A stretch of 64,000 bases of DNA from an uncultured Faecalibacterium sp. (GCA_934513205.1 CAKSWU010000005.1:1-64000), one strand, 5' to 3'. Shown: positions 7,234 through 16,475, counted from the stretch's first letter. The notes: generated by a model not told the origin, from the letters alone. Numbers and translations are program-made.

Positions 7234-8616
7234 ATGACATCAAACGAGCTGACACAGCAGCAATATCAAAAAATGACTGCGACCCCCGTCCCAAAGCTGA
7301 TCCTGAGCCTTGCCGCCCCCACGATCCTCAGTATGCTCATCACCAGCATCTATAATCTGGCAGACACTTTTTTTGTGGGCCAGATCTCCACCAGTGCATC
7401 CGGTGCCGTAGGCGTGGTGTCCAGCCTGATGGCGATCATTCAGGCGCTGGGCTTCACGCTGGGGCACGGTGCCGGCACCGTCATCAGCCGCAGTCTGGGC
7501 AGCCGCAACACCGAGGCCGCCACCCGCTTTGCCTCCACCAGCTTCTTCACGGCGTTGGCGTTCGGCGTGGTGCTGGCAGGGATCGGTCTTTCCACCCTGC
7601 CCCGCTTTATGATGCTGCTGGGCAGCACCGAGACCATTCTTCCCCACGCCTGCGCCTACTCCCGCCCCATCCTCATCGCAGCCCCGCTGATGATCGCCAG
7701 CCTTGTGATGAACAACATCCTGCGCTATGAGGGCAAGGCAAGCTTTGCCATGATCGGCCTTGTCACCGGCGGTGTGCTGAACATCCTGCTGGACCCCCTG
7801 TTCATGTTCGGCCTTGGTCTGGGCACTGCCGGAGCAGGCATCGCCACTGCGCTGAGCCAGACCATCAGCTTTTTCATCCTGCTGTCCATGTTCCTGCGCG
7901 GAAAGACCGTCAGCCGTTTCCGCCTCCGCGCCGTCACCCGTCAGCCCCGGGAGTTTGGAGTGATCCTTGCGGGCGGCGCTCCCAGCTTTGGGCGGCAGGG
8001 CCTGAACAGCATCGGCGGCATGCTGCTGAACATCGCTGCCCGCAGCTACGGCGATGCCGCCGTGGCCGGCATGAGCATCGTGTCCCGTATCTTCATGTTC
8101 ATCCTCTCGGTCGCCATTGGTGTGGGCCAGGGTCTGCAGCCGGTGGCGTCCTTCAACTACGGTGCCCTCAAATTCCGCCGGGTGCGGCAGGCTTCCATCT
8201 TTACCATCTGGGCTGCCTTCTGGATGCTGGTGGTGCTGGTGAGCGTGTGCTGGATGAACGACGATGCCCTGATCCGGCTTTTCCGCGATGACCCGCAGGT
8301 TTTTGCCGTGGCTCTGCCAGCCTTCCGTTACCAGTGCCTTGCCATGCTGCTGCATCCTGTCATCGTTGTGGCAAACATGACCTTCCAGAGCGCCGGCAAA
8401 TCGGGCCGCGCCACTTTTCTGGCCTGCTGCCGTCAGGGCGTATTCTTCATCCCGCTGATCCTCGCTCTGCCCCGCACCCATGGCCTTTTGGGCATCGAGA
8501 TCTGTCAGCCCATCGCAGACGTGTTCACCTTCATCGTCTCGCTGCCCTTTCTGCTGGCATTCCTTAAGCAGCTGGAAAAGATGGACGATGCGGAGCCTGC
8601 CCGGTCAGCGTCCTGA
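7234..8616 (+). CDS. MATE-family multidrug/cation antiporter
   Basis: 460 residues from the ATG at 7234, which follows AAAGGAG and the promoter; an upstream in-frame ATG at 7141 lacks both. It has 12 hydrophobic segments. The N-terminal PKLILSLAAPTILSMLITSIYN and DTFFVGQ region is typical of the NorM/DinF-like MATE fold, and the two halves of six helices can be recognised (second half starting near the GGAPSFGRQGLNS block). Such proteins export drugs or metabolites in exchange for Na+ or H+. Substrate cannot be told. It is monocistronic. Confidence 0.93.
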   Translation: MTSNELTQQQYQKMTATPVPKLILSLAAPTILSMLITSIYNLADTFFVGQISTSASGAVGVVSSLMAIIQALGFTLGHGAGTVISRSLGSRNTEAATRFASTSFFTALAFGVVLAGIGLSTLPRFMMLLGSTETILPHACAYSRPILIAAPLMIASLVMNNILRYEGKASFAMIGLVTGGVLNILLDPLFMFGLGLGTAGAGIATALSQTISFFILLSMFLRGKTVSRFRLRAVTRQPREFGVILAGGAPSFGRQGLNSIGGMLLNIAARSYGDAAVAGMSIVSRIFMFILSVAIGVGQGLQPVASFNYGALKFRRVRQASIFTIWAAFWMLVVLVSVCWMNDDALIRLFRDDPQVFAVALPAFRYQCLAMLLHPVIVVANMTFQSAGKSGRATFLACCRQGVFFIPLILALPRTHGLLGIEICQPIADVFTFIVSLPFLLAFLKQLEKMDDAEPARSAS

Positions 8617-8641
8617 GCCGTTTGTCATAAAACTGTAACCG

Positions 8642-8680
8642 ACAGCCGCGTTTTTCCGCAATGGAAAGCGCGGCTGTTTC
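8642..8680 (+). terminator. Terminator of the MATE gene
   Basis: ACAGCCGCG pairs with CGCGGCTGT, with inner TTTCC/GGAAA pairing and TTTC after the stem. It lies just before the -10-like element (8682-8690, TATTATAAT) of the next gene. Confidence 0.7.
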
Positions 8681-8736
8681 GTATTATAATTGAACCGGAA
8701 ACATTTCCCTTTTTGTCAGAGCAAAGGAGGGATCCT

Positions 8737-10365
8737 ATGAAACGCTCTGCTTCCCGCATCGGCTGCGCCGCCGTGTGTACTGTGCTGGCCCTTGCACTGG
8801 GCTGCGGCTGTGCCCTGCTGCCGCCCGCCGGTATGCCGGGTGCTGCTGACTCTGCCGTCTCTGTGCCCACAGACGACAGCGGCAAGCCCCTGTACGACCC
8901 CGCCGTGCTGAACGATGGTCGTCTGCGGATGCTGTACTGCTACGGTCGCACCGGAAGCAGCACCACCATCCTGTGCGGCAGCACCCCGCTGCATCAGACA
9001 GCACGCAGCGAAAATGTCTCGCTGGTGCAGGACAGTCTTACCGGCACCGCAGACTACTGGCTGCACAGCTGGTCCGACCCTACCGGCAGGGGCGGACGCC
9101 GCACCGCCTTATACGACAAAACCGGCACTGCTGTGATGACCTTTGACGGCGAGCAGAACGCTACCCTACAAAACGGCCTGCTGGTGCTGCAGGAAAGCCG
9201 CCTTGTAAACGGCAGCTATACCGAGGAATCCGGCTGCGGCAGCTGTCAGGTGATCGACCTTGCCACCGGCGCAGCGCTGCCGGTGCCGGAGGGTGCATAC
9301 AGCTGCATCGTATCCGGGGACAAGCTGGTGTTCAACTGCTACGCCCGCCCGGCAGAACTGGCAGAGGATGACTGGGACACAGATTCCTCGCTGCACAGCT
9401 GGGTGGTGGCGCAGGAAAAGGACGGCACGCCTATTTCCCGGTTTGAGACCACCTCTGCGTACCGTTTTCTCTACGAGAGCGAGGCCATCAATGACTGGGT
9501 AGACCTGCATATCCGCACTGCAGCGGATGCAGACAGCACACAGGTGCTGTATAATCCCACCACCGGCGAGCAGCTCGCAAACTTCTTGTGCGCCTACGAT
9601 GGCGGTCTTGCCAGCTTTTCCACCAGCGACGACCGGTACGAGCTGCGGGATATGACCGTGGAAGATCACGGGCTGATCGCCACCTTTGAGGATATGCCCA
9701 CCCAATATTTCCCGGGCTATGTGGTCGCATGGCACGAAGGCAAGGCACCCCGTTCCATCCTGTACGATCTGGAGACCGGCGAAAAGACCCAGCTGTATCA
9801 GACGGATGCCAGTGACTGCACCATTTCGCTCTACGCGATGGACGGTACCCTGCGGATATATGACCGCAGCACCGGCAGGCTGCTGACCGACACCACCGTG
9901 GAACCGCTGGCAGACCAGCAGCGCGTCTGGATGGAAGACTGCTGCAACGGCTACGTACTGCTGCGGATGTTCAGCGGCAGCTCCTACGATCCCGCCGCGA
10001 TCCGTCTGTACGGGCCCACAGGGCTGGTGAGCGACCTGACCGCCCTGCAGGAGAAATACAGCTATATCAACCACCTGACCATGGACCCTGCTGGCAGGCC
10101 GCTGTTCTGCGGCACCCGCAGCGCTGTGGGCAGCGCCTACGGCAATGTGCGCGATGTGCTGGACGCGGACGGCAATGTGGTGCTGCGGGGGCTTGCCACC
10201 TGCGCCGGGTACTATTCCAACAGTCTGAACGCCCTGCCTGACCATGTGTTTGCCGCACAGCGGGGTTTCTACGTAGGCTGGATGGACACAAGCGGCAACT
10301 GGCTGTACTGCCAGAGTATTTTCTCGTCTGCCACTGCGGACGATGAACCGAGTTACGGCTATTGA
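8737..10365 (+). CDS. Putative lipoprotein with beta-propeller-like repeats
   Basis: 542 residues from the ATG at 8737 (AAAGGAGG ribosome site; an earlier in-frame ATG has none). A basic start and hydrophobic span end at a lipobox around ALGC, Cys23, so it is likely anchored on the outer face of the membrane. The rest is rich in short beta-strand blocks with repeated DLxTG / GTxxxYD patterns (for example YDLETGEKTQLY and YDRSTGRLLTD), as in WD40/PQQ-like propellers. The gene lies 17 bases before a PstS-like lipoprotein and is probably co-transcribed with it. Function is unknown; a surface sensor or partner of the binding protein is inference only. Confidence 0.8.
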   Translation: MKRSASRIGCAAVCTVLALALGCGCALLPPAGMPGAADSAVSVPTDDSGKPLYDPAVLNDGRLRMLYCYGRTGSSTTILCGSTPLHQTARSENVSLVQDSLTGTADYWLHSWSDPTGRGGRRTALYDKTGTAVMTFDGEQNATLQNGLLVLQESRLVNGSYTEESGCGSCQVIDLATGAALPVPEGAYSCIVSGDKLVFNCYARPAELAEDDWDTDSSLHSWVVAQEKDGTPISRFETTSAYRFLYESEAINDWVDLHIRTAADADSTQVLYNPTTGEQLANFLCAYDGGLASFSTSDDRYELRDMTVEDHGLIATFEDMPTQYFPGYVVAWHEGKAPRSILYDLETGEKTQLYQTDASDCTISLYAMDGTLRIYDRSTGRLLTDTTVEPLADQQRVWMEDCCNGYVLLRMFSGSSYDPAAIRLYGPTGLVSDLTALQEKYSYINHLTMDPAGRPLFCGTRSAVGSAYGNVRDVLDADGNVVLRGLATCAGYYSNSLNALPDHVFAAQRGFYVGWMDTSGNWLYCQSIFSSATADDEPSYGY

Positions 10366-10382
10366 TCTGGGAGGGCTTTCTT

Positions 10383-11378
10383 ATGAAAAACGTTAAAATT
10401 TCCCGCCGCAGCTTTCTGCTGGGGCTGGCTGCCTGCTCCACCGCCGGGATTCTGACTGCCTGCAAGGGCACGGATGCGCCCTCCGGCAGCACGGCTTCCT
10501 CTGCCGCAGAGCAGCCCGCATCCTCTGCGGCATCCCCGGCTGTGCAGCAGCCGGAGCCGTTTCTGACCGTGGAGGAGTTTCCCCCTCTGGACGGCAGCAC
10601 CGCCTGCATCCCGCTGATGGCACAGATGATGGCCGACACCACCGGCATGGACTTGGAAGAAGCCCGCAGCAGCATTACGGTAAGCACCACCGCCTACGCA
10701 TGGGAAAACTTTGGCCTGTACGACACCACTACCCGGATGCTGGTGGTGTATGAAGCACCGGACTATGTAAAGGAAGAGCTGCAAGAGGCCAACGTACAGC
10801 TGGAACAAAAGCCCATCGGCCGGGACGCACTGGTATTCATCGTGAACGAGAACAATCCGGTCCAGAGCCTGACCCGGCAGCAGCTGAAGGACATCTACGC
10901 CGGAAAGATCACCAACTGGAAGGACGTGGGCGGTGAAGATCTGGACATCGTCCCCTTCCAACGTGGCGAGGACTCCGGCAGTCAGACCCTGTTCAAAAAG
11001 CTGCTCATTCAGGGCGGCGAACTGATGGACCCGCCCACCGAGCTGGCGCCCGCTGCCATGGGCGAGCTGGTGGACAGCATCGCCGCCTACAACAATAGCG
11101 CCAACGCCATCGGTTTTTCCGTATATTACTACATCGACCAGATGTACTCCCAGCCCGGCCTGCGGCTGCTGGCGGTGGATGATGTCATCCCTTCCAACGA
11201 TACCATCGCCAGCGAAAGCTACCCACTGTGCAACGAGTTCTATGCCGTTCTCCATGCAGACGCTGCCGCCGACAGCCCGGAGCGTCGGCTCTACGACTGG
11301 CTGGACACCGCCGCCGGGCAGGACTGCATCCAGAAGGCCGGATATGTTCCGGCACAGTCTGCCGCCAAGACGGATTGA
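10383..11378 (+). CDS. PstS-like phosphate-type substrate-binding lipoprotein
   Basis: 331 residues. The N-terminus combines a twin-arginine-like motif (SRRSFLL, residues 7-13) with a lipobox LTAC (Cys27). The mature part is a PBP-like domain: LDGSTACIPL resembles the phosphate-contacting DGSTA loop of PstS, LKDIYAGKITNWKDVGG is the hallmark PstS block, and QRGEDSGSQTLF the second phosphate loop. No pstC, pstA or pstB lies nearby, so it is an orphan binding protein, possibly a sensor or a component for a distant transporter. The ATG at 10383 follows GGGAGG. Confidence 0.85.
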   Translation: MKNVKISRRSFLLGLAACSTAGILTACKGTDAPSGSTASSAAEQPASSAASPAVQQPEPFLTVEEFPPLDGSTACIPLMAQMMADTTGMDLEEARSSITVSTTAYAWENFGLYDTTTRMLVVYEAPDYVKEELQEANVQLEQKPIGRDALVFIVNENNPVQSLTRQQLKDIYAGKITNWKDVGGEDLDIVPFQRGEDSGSQTLFKKLLIQGGELMDPPTELAPAAMGELVDSIAAYNNSANAIGFSVYYYIDQMYSQPGLRLLAVDDVIPSNDTIASESYPLCNEFYAVLHADAAADSPERRLYDWLDTAAGQDCIQKAGYVPAQSAAKTD

Positions 11379-11390
11379 TTTTTCCATGAA

Positions 11391-11419
11391 TTGACAGCCC
11401 GCCCGCATTCTGCTACAAT
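11391..11419 (+). promoter_or_regulatory. Promoter of the PsiE-like gene
   Basis: Perfect TTGACA, 17-base spacer, TACAAT, 57 bases before the ATG. Confidence 0.8.
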
Positions 11420-11475
11420 CTAACCAGAAGTTTGTCGAATTCTGTTTAGCAGAATGCCGAAAGGAAGGTCTTACT

Positions 11476-12006
11476 ATGGACAACCCCTCCTCACACATGG
11501 AAAGCCGCTGGCGCGCCGAGCTGCGCAACCGCATCATTCAGGCCTCCAGCCTTCTGGAGATCCTGCTCTCCGGGCTGGTGCTGATCGGGCTTTTGTTCAG
11601 TGCCGTTCCCCTCATCCGCTGGATGCCCGGCCTGCTGATTGACGGAAATGATGCGGAGATCCGCATTTTTCTGGAGCGGAGTCTGGACATCGTCATCGGC
11701 ATCGAGTTCATCAAGATGCTGGCCAAGCACAGCCCTGGCAGCAGTCTGGAAGTGCTGCTCTACGCCATTGCCCGCCATCTGGTGGTGGGACACGACTCCG
11801 CCGTGGAGAACCTGCTCAGCGTGGGGGCCATCGCGCTGATCTTTATCGTACGCAAGTTCTTTTTTGTCCCGGCCTTTGGCGCACATCTGCCAGACGGCCA
11901 CCCCGCGCCGGACCTTTCCCCTGCCCAGAGCGGCATCCCCGCCGACTGGCTCCGTCGGCGGCACTCCGAAGCAAAGCCTGAGGAAGAGACCGAGACAAAG
12001 GAATAA
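11476..12006 (+). CDS. PsiE-family (phosphate-starvation-inducible) membrane protein
   Basis: 176 residues, with four hydrophobic segments (about 22-48, 70-85, 93-108 and 112-132) and a charged C-terminal tail rich in Glu and Lys. The blocks IEFIKML, YAIARHLVVGH and LSVGAIALIFIVRKFFF match the conserved helices of the PsiE family as I know it. In E. coli PsiE is induced by phosphate starvation, but its biochemical role is unknown. Its position after an orphan PstS-like gene is suggestive, but it has its own strong promoter and a terminator, so it is an independent unit. Confidence 0.68.
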   Translation: MDNPSSHMESRWRAELRNRIIQASSLLEILLSGLVLIGLLFSAVPLIRWMPGLLIDGNDAEIRIFLERSLDIVIGIEFIKMLAKHSPGSSLEVLLYAIARHLVVGHDSAVENLLSVGAIALIFIVRKFFFVPAFGAHLPDGHPAPDLSPAQSGIPADWLRRRHSEAKPEEETETKE

Positions 12007-12016
12007 GCATACACAA

Positions 12017-12061
12017 AAACCACCCCACAGCGGCCGGTAAACGGCTGCTGCGGGGTGGTTT
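12017..12061. terminator. Bidirectional terminator between the psiE-like gene and plsY
   Basis: AAACCACCCC pairs with GGGGTGGTTT around a second inner stem (CAGC/GCTG). Flanking A and T tracts serve both convergent units. Confidence 0.85.
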
Positions 12062-12072
12062 ACTATTTTCTG

Positions 12073-12735
12073 TTACTTTTTGCCGTGACGACCGAAACGG
12101 TACTCCTTACCCTCGCGGATGCGTTGGATATTGGAGCGGTGCATATAAATGACCATTGCGGCCATGATCACCGAGCCGATGGTGCACACGGTAAGGTCGG
12201 CGGCAGAATAGCCCCGGAACACCCCGTACAGGATGGTGAGCACCGGGTAAAGTGCCGCCATGGTCACACTGCCCAGCGACACCATGCCGGTGGGCAGCAG
12301 GCAGGCCAGAAAGATGACTGCCAGAAAGGGGATCAGCACCGGCTGGATGGCCAGAATGGTGCCACCCGCCACCAGAACGCCCTTGCCGCCCTTGAAGCCG
12401 AAATACAGGGGCTTCAAATGGCCGATAATGGCAAAGATGGCGGCCAGATAAACCGCCAGATAGGGCGAGAGCGTAGTGCTTTCCGGCATCAGGGTGAACA
12501 GCCAGCGGCCGATGCACACGGCCAGCACGCCCTTGAGCACATCACCGAAAGCGGTAAGTGCCGCCGCTTTTTTGCCAAAGGTGCGCAGCATATTGGTCAT
12601 GCCCGCCGCGCCGCTGCCGTACTTGCGCACGTCATCGTGGTACAAAAACTTGCTGACGAGGATACCGGTGTCGATGCTGCCCAGCAGATACGCCTGCACA
12701 GCGGACACCGCAGCGATGAGAACAGATTCCATCAT
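12073..12735 (-). CDS. plsY: Glycerol-3-phosphate acyltransferase PlsY
   Basis: 220 residues, five or so membrane helices. It transfers acyl groups from acyl-phosphate to glycerol-3-phosphate, the first step of phospholipid synthesis. It uses acyl-phosphate made by PlsX, encoded at 59167-60183 here. Recognisable are GSIDTGILVSK near the N-terminus, the DDVRKYGSGAAGMTNMLRTFG loop (GSGNxGATN-type in the family; here GSGAAGMTN) and the GGKGVLVAGG glycine loop. It is last in the ylbN-rpmF-DUF512-der-plsY run, 18 bases after der. Start is the first of two adjacent ATGs after GGGAGG. Confidence 0.93.
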   Translation of the reverse strand: MMESVLIAAVSAVQAYLLGSIDTGILVSKFLYHDDVRKYGSGAAGMTNMLRTFGKKAAALTAFGDVLKGVLAVCIGRWLFTLMPESTTLSPYLAVYLAAIFAIIGHLKPLYFGFKGGKGVLVAGGTILAIQPVLIPFLAVIFLACLLPTGMVSLGSVTMAALYPVLTILYGVFRGYSAADLTVCTIGSVIMAAMVIYMHRSNIQRIREGKEYRFGRHGKK

Positions 12736-12753
12736 CTGAGCCTCCCTGACGTG

Positions 12754-14097
12754 TTATACGTCCTTGGCACCCACCTCACCGGAGCCGCGCTCCCGCACGA
12801 CCAGACGGATGGGCGTATGCTCCAGACCAAAGTTCTCGCGGATCTGGTTGATGAGATACCGCTGATAGCTGAAGTGGAACAGGTGCTTTGCGTTCACAAA
12901 CGCCACAAACGTGGGCGGACGGGTGGAAGCCTGCGTCAGGTAGAAGATCTTCAGGCGGCGGCCCTTGTCGCTGGGCGGCTGCATCCGGGCGGTAGCGCGG
13001 GCCAGCATCTCGTTCAGCACACCGGTGGGCACGCGGGCACCGTTCTCGGCATCCACATCCCGGATCAGCTGCATCAGCTTGTTGATGTTGTAGCCGGTCT
13101 GCGCCGAGATGAAGATGATGGGTGCGTAGCCCATAAAGCTGAAGCACTCGGCATAGCCGCGGCGCTGCAGCTCCATGGTATTGGTCTCCTTGCCCTCCAC
13201 GGCGTCCCACTTGTTGACGACGATGATGCAGGCTTTGCCCTGCTCGTGGGCGTAGCCAGCCACCTTGCTGTCCTGCTCGGTAAAGCCGACCGTGGCATCC
13301 ACCAGGATCAGCGCCACACGGCTGCGCTCCACCGCAGCCAGTGCACGCACCACCATGTAGCGCTCCAGCCCATCGGTGATGTTGCTGCGCTTGCGCAGAC
13401 CGGCGGTATCGGTAAAGATGAACTTGCCGTAGGCATTATCCACCGGGGTGTCGATGGCATCCCGGGTGGTGCCGGCCTCGTTGGCCACGATCATGCGGTT
13501 TTCGCCCAGAATGCGGTTGGTCAGACTGGACTTGCCCACGTTGGGACGGCCGATGATAGCAACGGGGATGCGGTCCTCCTCCACCACGGTCTCACTGAAG
13601 TCCAGATGGGCGCACACAGCGTCCAGAAGATCGCCGGTGCCGTGACCGTGGACCGAGGAAATGGGCATCACCTCGTCGAAGCCGAGGTTGTAGAACTCGT
13701 ACATCTCCATGGGCGCATCGCCCACCTTGTCGCACTTGTTCACCGCCAGAATGATGGGCTTGTGGCTGCGGCGCAGCATGTGGGCCACATCCTCATCCGC
13801 AGCGGTCAGACCGTCCCGGACGTCCACCACCATGATGATGCAGTCTGCGGTGTCGATGGCGATCTGTGCCTGCTCACGCATGTGGGCCAGAATGCCCTCA
13901 GTGGCCTTGGGCTCGATGCCGCCGGTGTCCACCAGCATGAATTCGCGCCCGTTCCACTCACAGTTGGCAAAGATGCGGTCCCGGGTAATGCCCGGGGTGT
14001 CCTCGACGATGGCAAGGCGCTGACCGCACAGTTTATTGAACAGGGTGGACTTGCCCACATTGGGGCGGCCCACCACCGCTACGATCGGTTTGCTCAT
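12754..14097 (-). CDS. der: Ribosome-assembly GTPase Der (EngA)
   Basis: 447 residues from the ATG at 14097, which has an AAAGGAGG site; the longer open frame upstream is not supported. Two tandem G domains are visible, each with a GRPNVGKS P-loop (near residues 8-16 and about 185), DTGG / DTAG switch motifs and NKCD / NKWD base-recognition motifs. A KH-like C-terminal domain (KIFYLTQASTRPPTFVAFVN) follows. Der acts in late 50S subunit assembly. It is co-transcribed with plsY and lies downstream of the DUF512 gene. Confidence 0.96.
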   Translation of the reverse strand: MSKPIVAVVGRPNVGKSTLFNKLCGQRLAIVEDTPGITRDRIFANCEWNGREFMLVDTGGIEPKATEGILAHMREQAQIAIDTADCIIMVVDVRDGLTAADEDVAHMLRRSHKPIILAVNKCDKVGDAPMEMYEFYNLGFDEVMPISSVHGHGTGDLLDAVCAHLDFSETVVEEDRIPVAIIGRPNVGKSSLTNRILGENRMIVANEAGTTRDAIDTPVDNAYGKFIFTDTAGLRKRSNITDGLERYMVVRALAAVERSRVALILVDATVGFTEQDSKVAGYAHEQGKACIIVVNKWDAVEGKETNTMELQRRGYAECFSFMGYAPIIFISAQTGYNINKLMQLIRDVDAENGARVPTGVLNEMLARATARMQPPSDKGRRLKIFYLTQASTRPPTFVAFVNAKHLFHFSYQRYLINQIRENFGLEHTPIRLVVRERGSGEVGAKDV

Positions 14098-14156
14098 AGA
14101 GGGTCCTCCTTTCTTGTTATAGAAAGATCCGTTGTCCTTATTTGTAAGCTTGCTTG

Positions 14157-14222
14157 CCCTCTCAGGCCGCTTCATGTCCAGCTTTTCCTTTGGGAGAGGC
14201 AGCACAGCGATGACGGAGAGGG
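14157..14222. repeat. Short imperfect palindromic repeat, family of 'CCCTCTC...GAGAGGG' elements
   Basis: 66 bases bounded by inverted CCCTCTC and GAGAGGG, in the gap between the DUF512 gene and der. It resembles the elements at 33904, 46250 and 61652. Confidence 0.55.
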
Positions 14223-14229
14223 TTTTCCT

Positions 14230-15561
14230 TTACGCTCTTCTTTTCCTTGCGATGTGCAGGCCGCTGCGCAGCAGGACGCGCGCTTCCTCGCCGCCGCCCA
14301 CCGGCAAAACTTCCACCTTCACACCCAGTCGCTGGCTTAGCTGTGCGATGGTCACATCGTCCAGAAACGTGTCCTTCTCCTCGCGCAGCATCACAGCGGG
14401 TACGCCCAGCGTTCCACTGGTCAGTCGGCCCTCGCACTGCGCAATGATATCGGTCGCTGTAACAAGGCCTGCAACACCCACATTGCCGCCAAAGAACCGG
14501 TTCTGGATGGGATGCACTGTCACCTCGACCATGGGATACTGGCGGTGCAGCTCTTCCATCATCTCGGTGATGAGCGGAGCCGCCATGGTGCCTGTCACCA
14601 CGTCCAGCTTCTTGGAGCCGTACACCCGGTGGGGCTTGTCCAGCTCTGCCAGAAATTCCTCCCGGTACAGACTCATCATGCCCACGCCGTTTTCCAGCTG
14701 GTCATACTCCTCGTAGAAGTCCGGGTCCGGGATGGGCCGTCCCGCCTTGAGGTACCATTCATCACTGGGGTAGATGATGCGCTTGCCATGGCGGCGCTTG
14801 CATTCATCTCCAAACTCTTCCAGAATGTCGATGACCTCGGCGCTGGTCTTTGCATCGTAGGGCGTCTGGGGGAAAAGATTCTTGCGGTAATCCGTCACCC
14901 CGCAGGGCACAGCGGCAACGCTTTGCACCATAGGGGTCAGTTCCAGCAGATCGGTCAGAGTGCGGCGCAGCTCCTCGCCATCGTTGATGCCGCGGCACAG
15001 CACCAGCTGGCAGTTGACCGCAATGCCGCCTTCCACCAGACGGGGCAGGTACTTCAGCACCTCGCCGCCGCGCTTATTGGCCAGCATCCGCACCCGCAGC
15101 TGGGGGTTTGTGGTGTGCACCGAGATGTTGATGGGCGAGATGTGCATCTTGATGATGCGGTCGATCTCGTGATCCTGCATGTTGGTCATGGTGATGTAGT
15201 TGCCAAACAAAAAGCTCAGCCGCTCATCGTCATCCTTAAAATACAAGCTCTCCCGCATCCCCGGCGGCAGCTGGTCGATAAAACAGAACATACAGTGGTT
15301 GGAGCAGGAATGCTTCTGGTCACCCAGATAGGTCTTGAAGTCACAGCCAAAGGGGCCGCGTGCTTCCCGCTTCACGTCCCATTCCCGGATGCCGTCCGCG
15401 ACCTTTGCTTTCAGGTGGAAGCTTTTGCTGTCGGTGTAGAAATCGTAGTCCAGCGTGTCGTTCAGCTCGTTTTCGTCCACGCTCAGCAGCTCATCGCCGG
15501 GCGCAAGACCCAGCGTCTCGGCTTCGCTGCCGGGTTCCACCCGGTCGATCTGGATCGCCAC
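14230..15561 (-). CDS. DUF512 PDZ/radical-SAM-like Fe-S protein
   Basis: 443 residues from a GTG at 15561, placed 7 bases after GGAGGT; the longer frame has no such site. Residues about 1-65 form a PDZ-like domain (VEPGSEAETLGLAPGDELLSVD). Next comes a radical-SAM-type cysteine motif CSNHCMFCF, with the family block LPPGMRESLYFKDDDERLSF, then the DUF512 C-terminal domain. Proteins of this architecture are widespread in Firmicutes and cyanobacteria, with no proven reaction. It sits between rpmF and der, apparently in the same unit. Function unknown. Confidence 0.88.
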   Translation of the reverse strand: MAIQIDRVEPGSEAETLGLAPGDELLSVDENELNDTLDYDFYTDSKSFHLKAKVADGIREWDVKREARGPFGCDFKTYLGDQKHSCSNHCMFCFIDQLPPGMRESLYFKDDDERLSFLFGNYITMTNMQDHEIDRIIKMHISPINISVHTTNPQLRVRMLANKRGGEVLKYLPRLVEGGIAVNCQLVLCRGINDGEELRRTLTDLLELTPMVQSVAAVPCGVTDYRKNLFPQTPYDAKTSAEVIDILEEFGDECKRRHGKRIIYPSDEWYLKAGRPIPDPDFYEEYDQLENGVGMMSLYREEFLAELDKPHRVYGSKKLDVVTGTMAAPLITEMMEELHRQYPMVEVTVHPIQNRFFGGNVGVAGLVTATDIIAQCEGRLTSGTLGVPAVMLREEKDTFLDDVTIAQLSQRLGVKVEVLPVGGGEEARVLLRSGLHIARKRRA

Positions 15562-15705
15562 CACATCCACCTCCTTCCTTTGCCGCACCCGTTTTTTCAG
15601 AAAAAGATCCGGTGCGGTCGTCTTTCGCCATAGAGAACAAGAAGGGGAAGGCATGCGCCCTCCCCTTCTGTACATAACACCATTATGCCACCAATTCCGC
15701 GCAAA

Positions 15706-15885
15706 TTAGGCCTTCTTGATGACTTCCTCGCCCTTGTAGTAACCGCAGTTGCCACATGCCTGGTGGGGGAGCTTCAGAGAGCCGCAGTTGCTGCACTTGA
15801 CCAGTGCGGGGGCCTCCAGCTTCCAAACATTGCTGCGACGCTTGTCGCGGCGGGCCTTGGAAAGATGTCTCTTAGGTACTGCCAT
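15706..15885 (-). CDS. rpmF: 50S ribosomal protein L32
   Basis: 59 residues starting MAVPKRHLSKARRDKRRS, the L32 signature, with a four-cysteine zinc-ribbon (CSNCG ... CGNCG). This is the C+ zinc-binding form. An AGGAGGTGC ribosome site precedes the ATG. It directly follows the DUF177 gene, the usual bacterial pairing. Confidence 0.96.
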   Translation of the reverse strand: MAVPKRHLSKARRDKRRSNVWKLEAPALVKCSNCGSLKLPHQACGNCGYYKGEEVIKKA

Positions 15886-15908
15886 ATTTTTGCACCTCCT
15901 TGATGGGT

Positions 15909-16412
15909 TTATCTGTTCAGCAGTGATTTCAGGATCGCGAGCCTTGTGTCTACCGGTGGTTCAGTCTGTTCTGTCGGCTGACAGCTGCATTCCGCCTTCT
16001 TTTTCCCGCATTCCGGGCAAAGCCCGGCGCAGTCAGGGCTGCAAAGCAGCACTGTTGGGATCTGGAACATAAACTCCTGACAAAGCCATTCGTCCACATC
16101 CAGATGACCTTTTTCATTCAGCGGAAGATCGAAATCCGGATCATCCAGATCCCGCTCCTTGACCGTCCATTCCGTATCGACCGTCTCTTCCCGGGTGACC
16201 GGGTCCAGACAGCGGGCGCACTCTCCGTGCACCGATGCCTTTGCCCGCAGTGTCATCCGGATCTCCTCTCCGTCTGTCTCTGCGTCAAAGACGGCAGTGA
16301 CCGGCTGAGGGATCCTTGCACCGGCATAATCATAGGCAGATAAATCACACTGAAACTCTGCATGATAGGGTTGTCTGCCGGTGGCGATAAACTTTCTCAG
16401 GTCAAATTGCAT
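15909..16412 (-). CDS. DUF177 (YceD/YlbN) protein
   Basis: 167 residues with the family pattern: a GECARCLDPV cysteine pair in the middle (CxxC) and a C-terminal CSPDCAGLCPECGKKKAECSC cysteine cluster. Family members precede rpmF in most bacteria and have been linked to 23S rRNA accumulation. The gene begins the unit behind a consensus promoter, and its stop is 23 bases from the rpmF ATG. Confidence 0.92.
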   Translation of the reverse strand: MQFDLRKFIATGRQPYHAEFQCDLSAYDYAGARIPQPVTAVFDAETDGEEIRMTLRAKASVHGECARCLDPVTREETVDTEWTVKERDLDDPDFDLPLNEKGHLDVDEWLCQEFMFQIPTVLLCSPDCAGLCPECGKKKAECSCQPTEQTEPPVDTRLAILKSLLNR

Positions 16413-16439
16413 AGTACACCTCTAAAAGGCTGCTTTGTT

Positions 16440-16468
16440 AGTATAGCGCCAAAGCACCCCTTTGTCAA
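16440..16468 (-). promoter_or_regulatory. Promoter of the DUF177-rpmF-DUF512-der-plsY unit
   Basis: Minus-strand TTGACA, 17-base spacer, TATACT, 28 bases before the DUF177 ATG. Near-consensus. Confidence 0.85.
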
Positions 16469-16475
16469 CACCAAA

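Noticed and set aside
12055..14340. 761-codon plus-strand frame over plsY and der
   Set aside because: Antisense shadow; the real genes have P-loops and ribosome sites.
15639..15671. Terminator between rpmF and the DUF512 gene
   Set aside because: A 9-bp stem exists (AGAAGGGGA and complement) but lacks a proper T run on the minus strand; it may only lower read-through.
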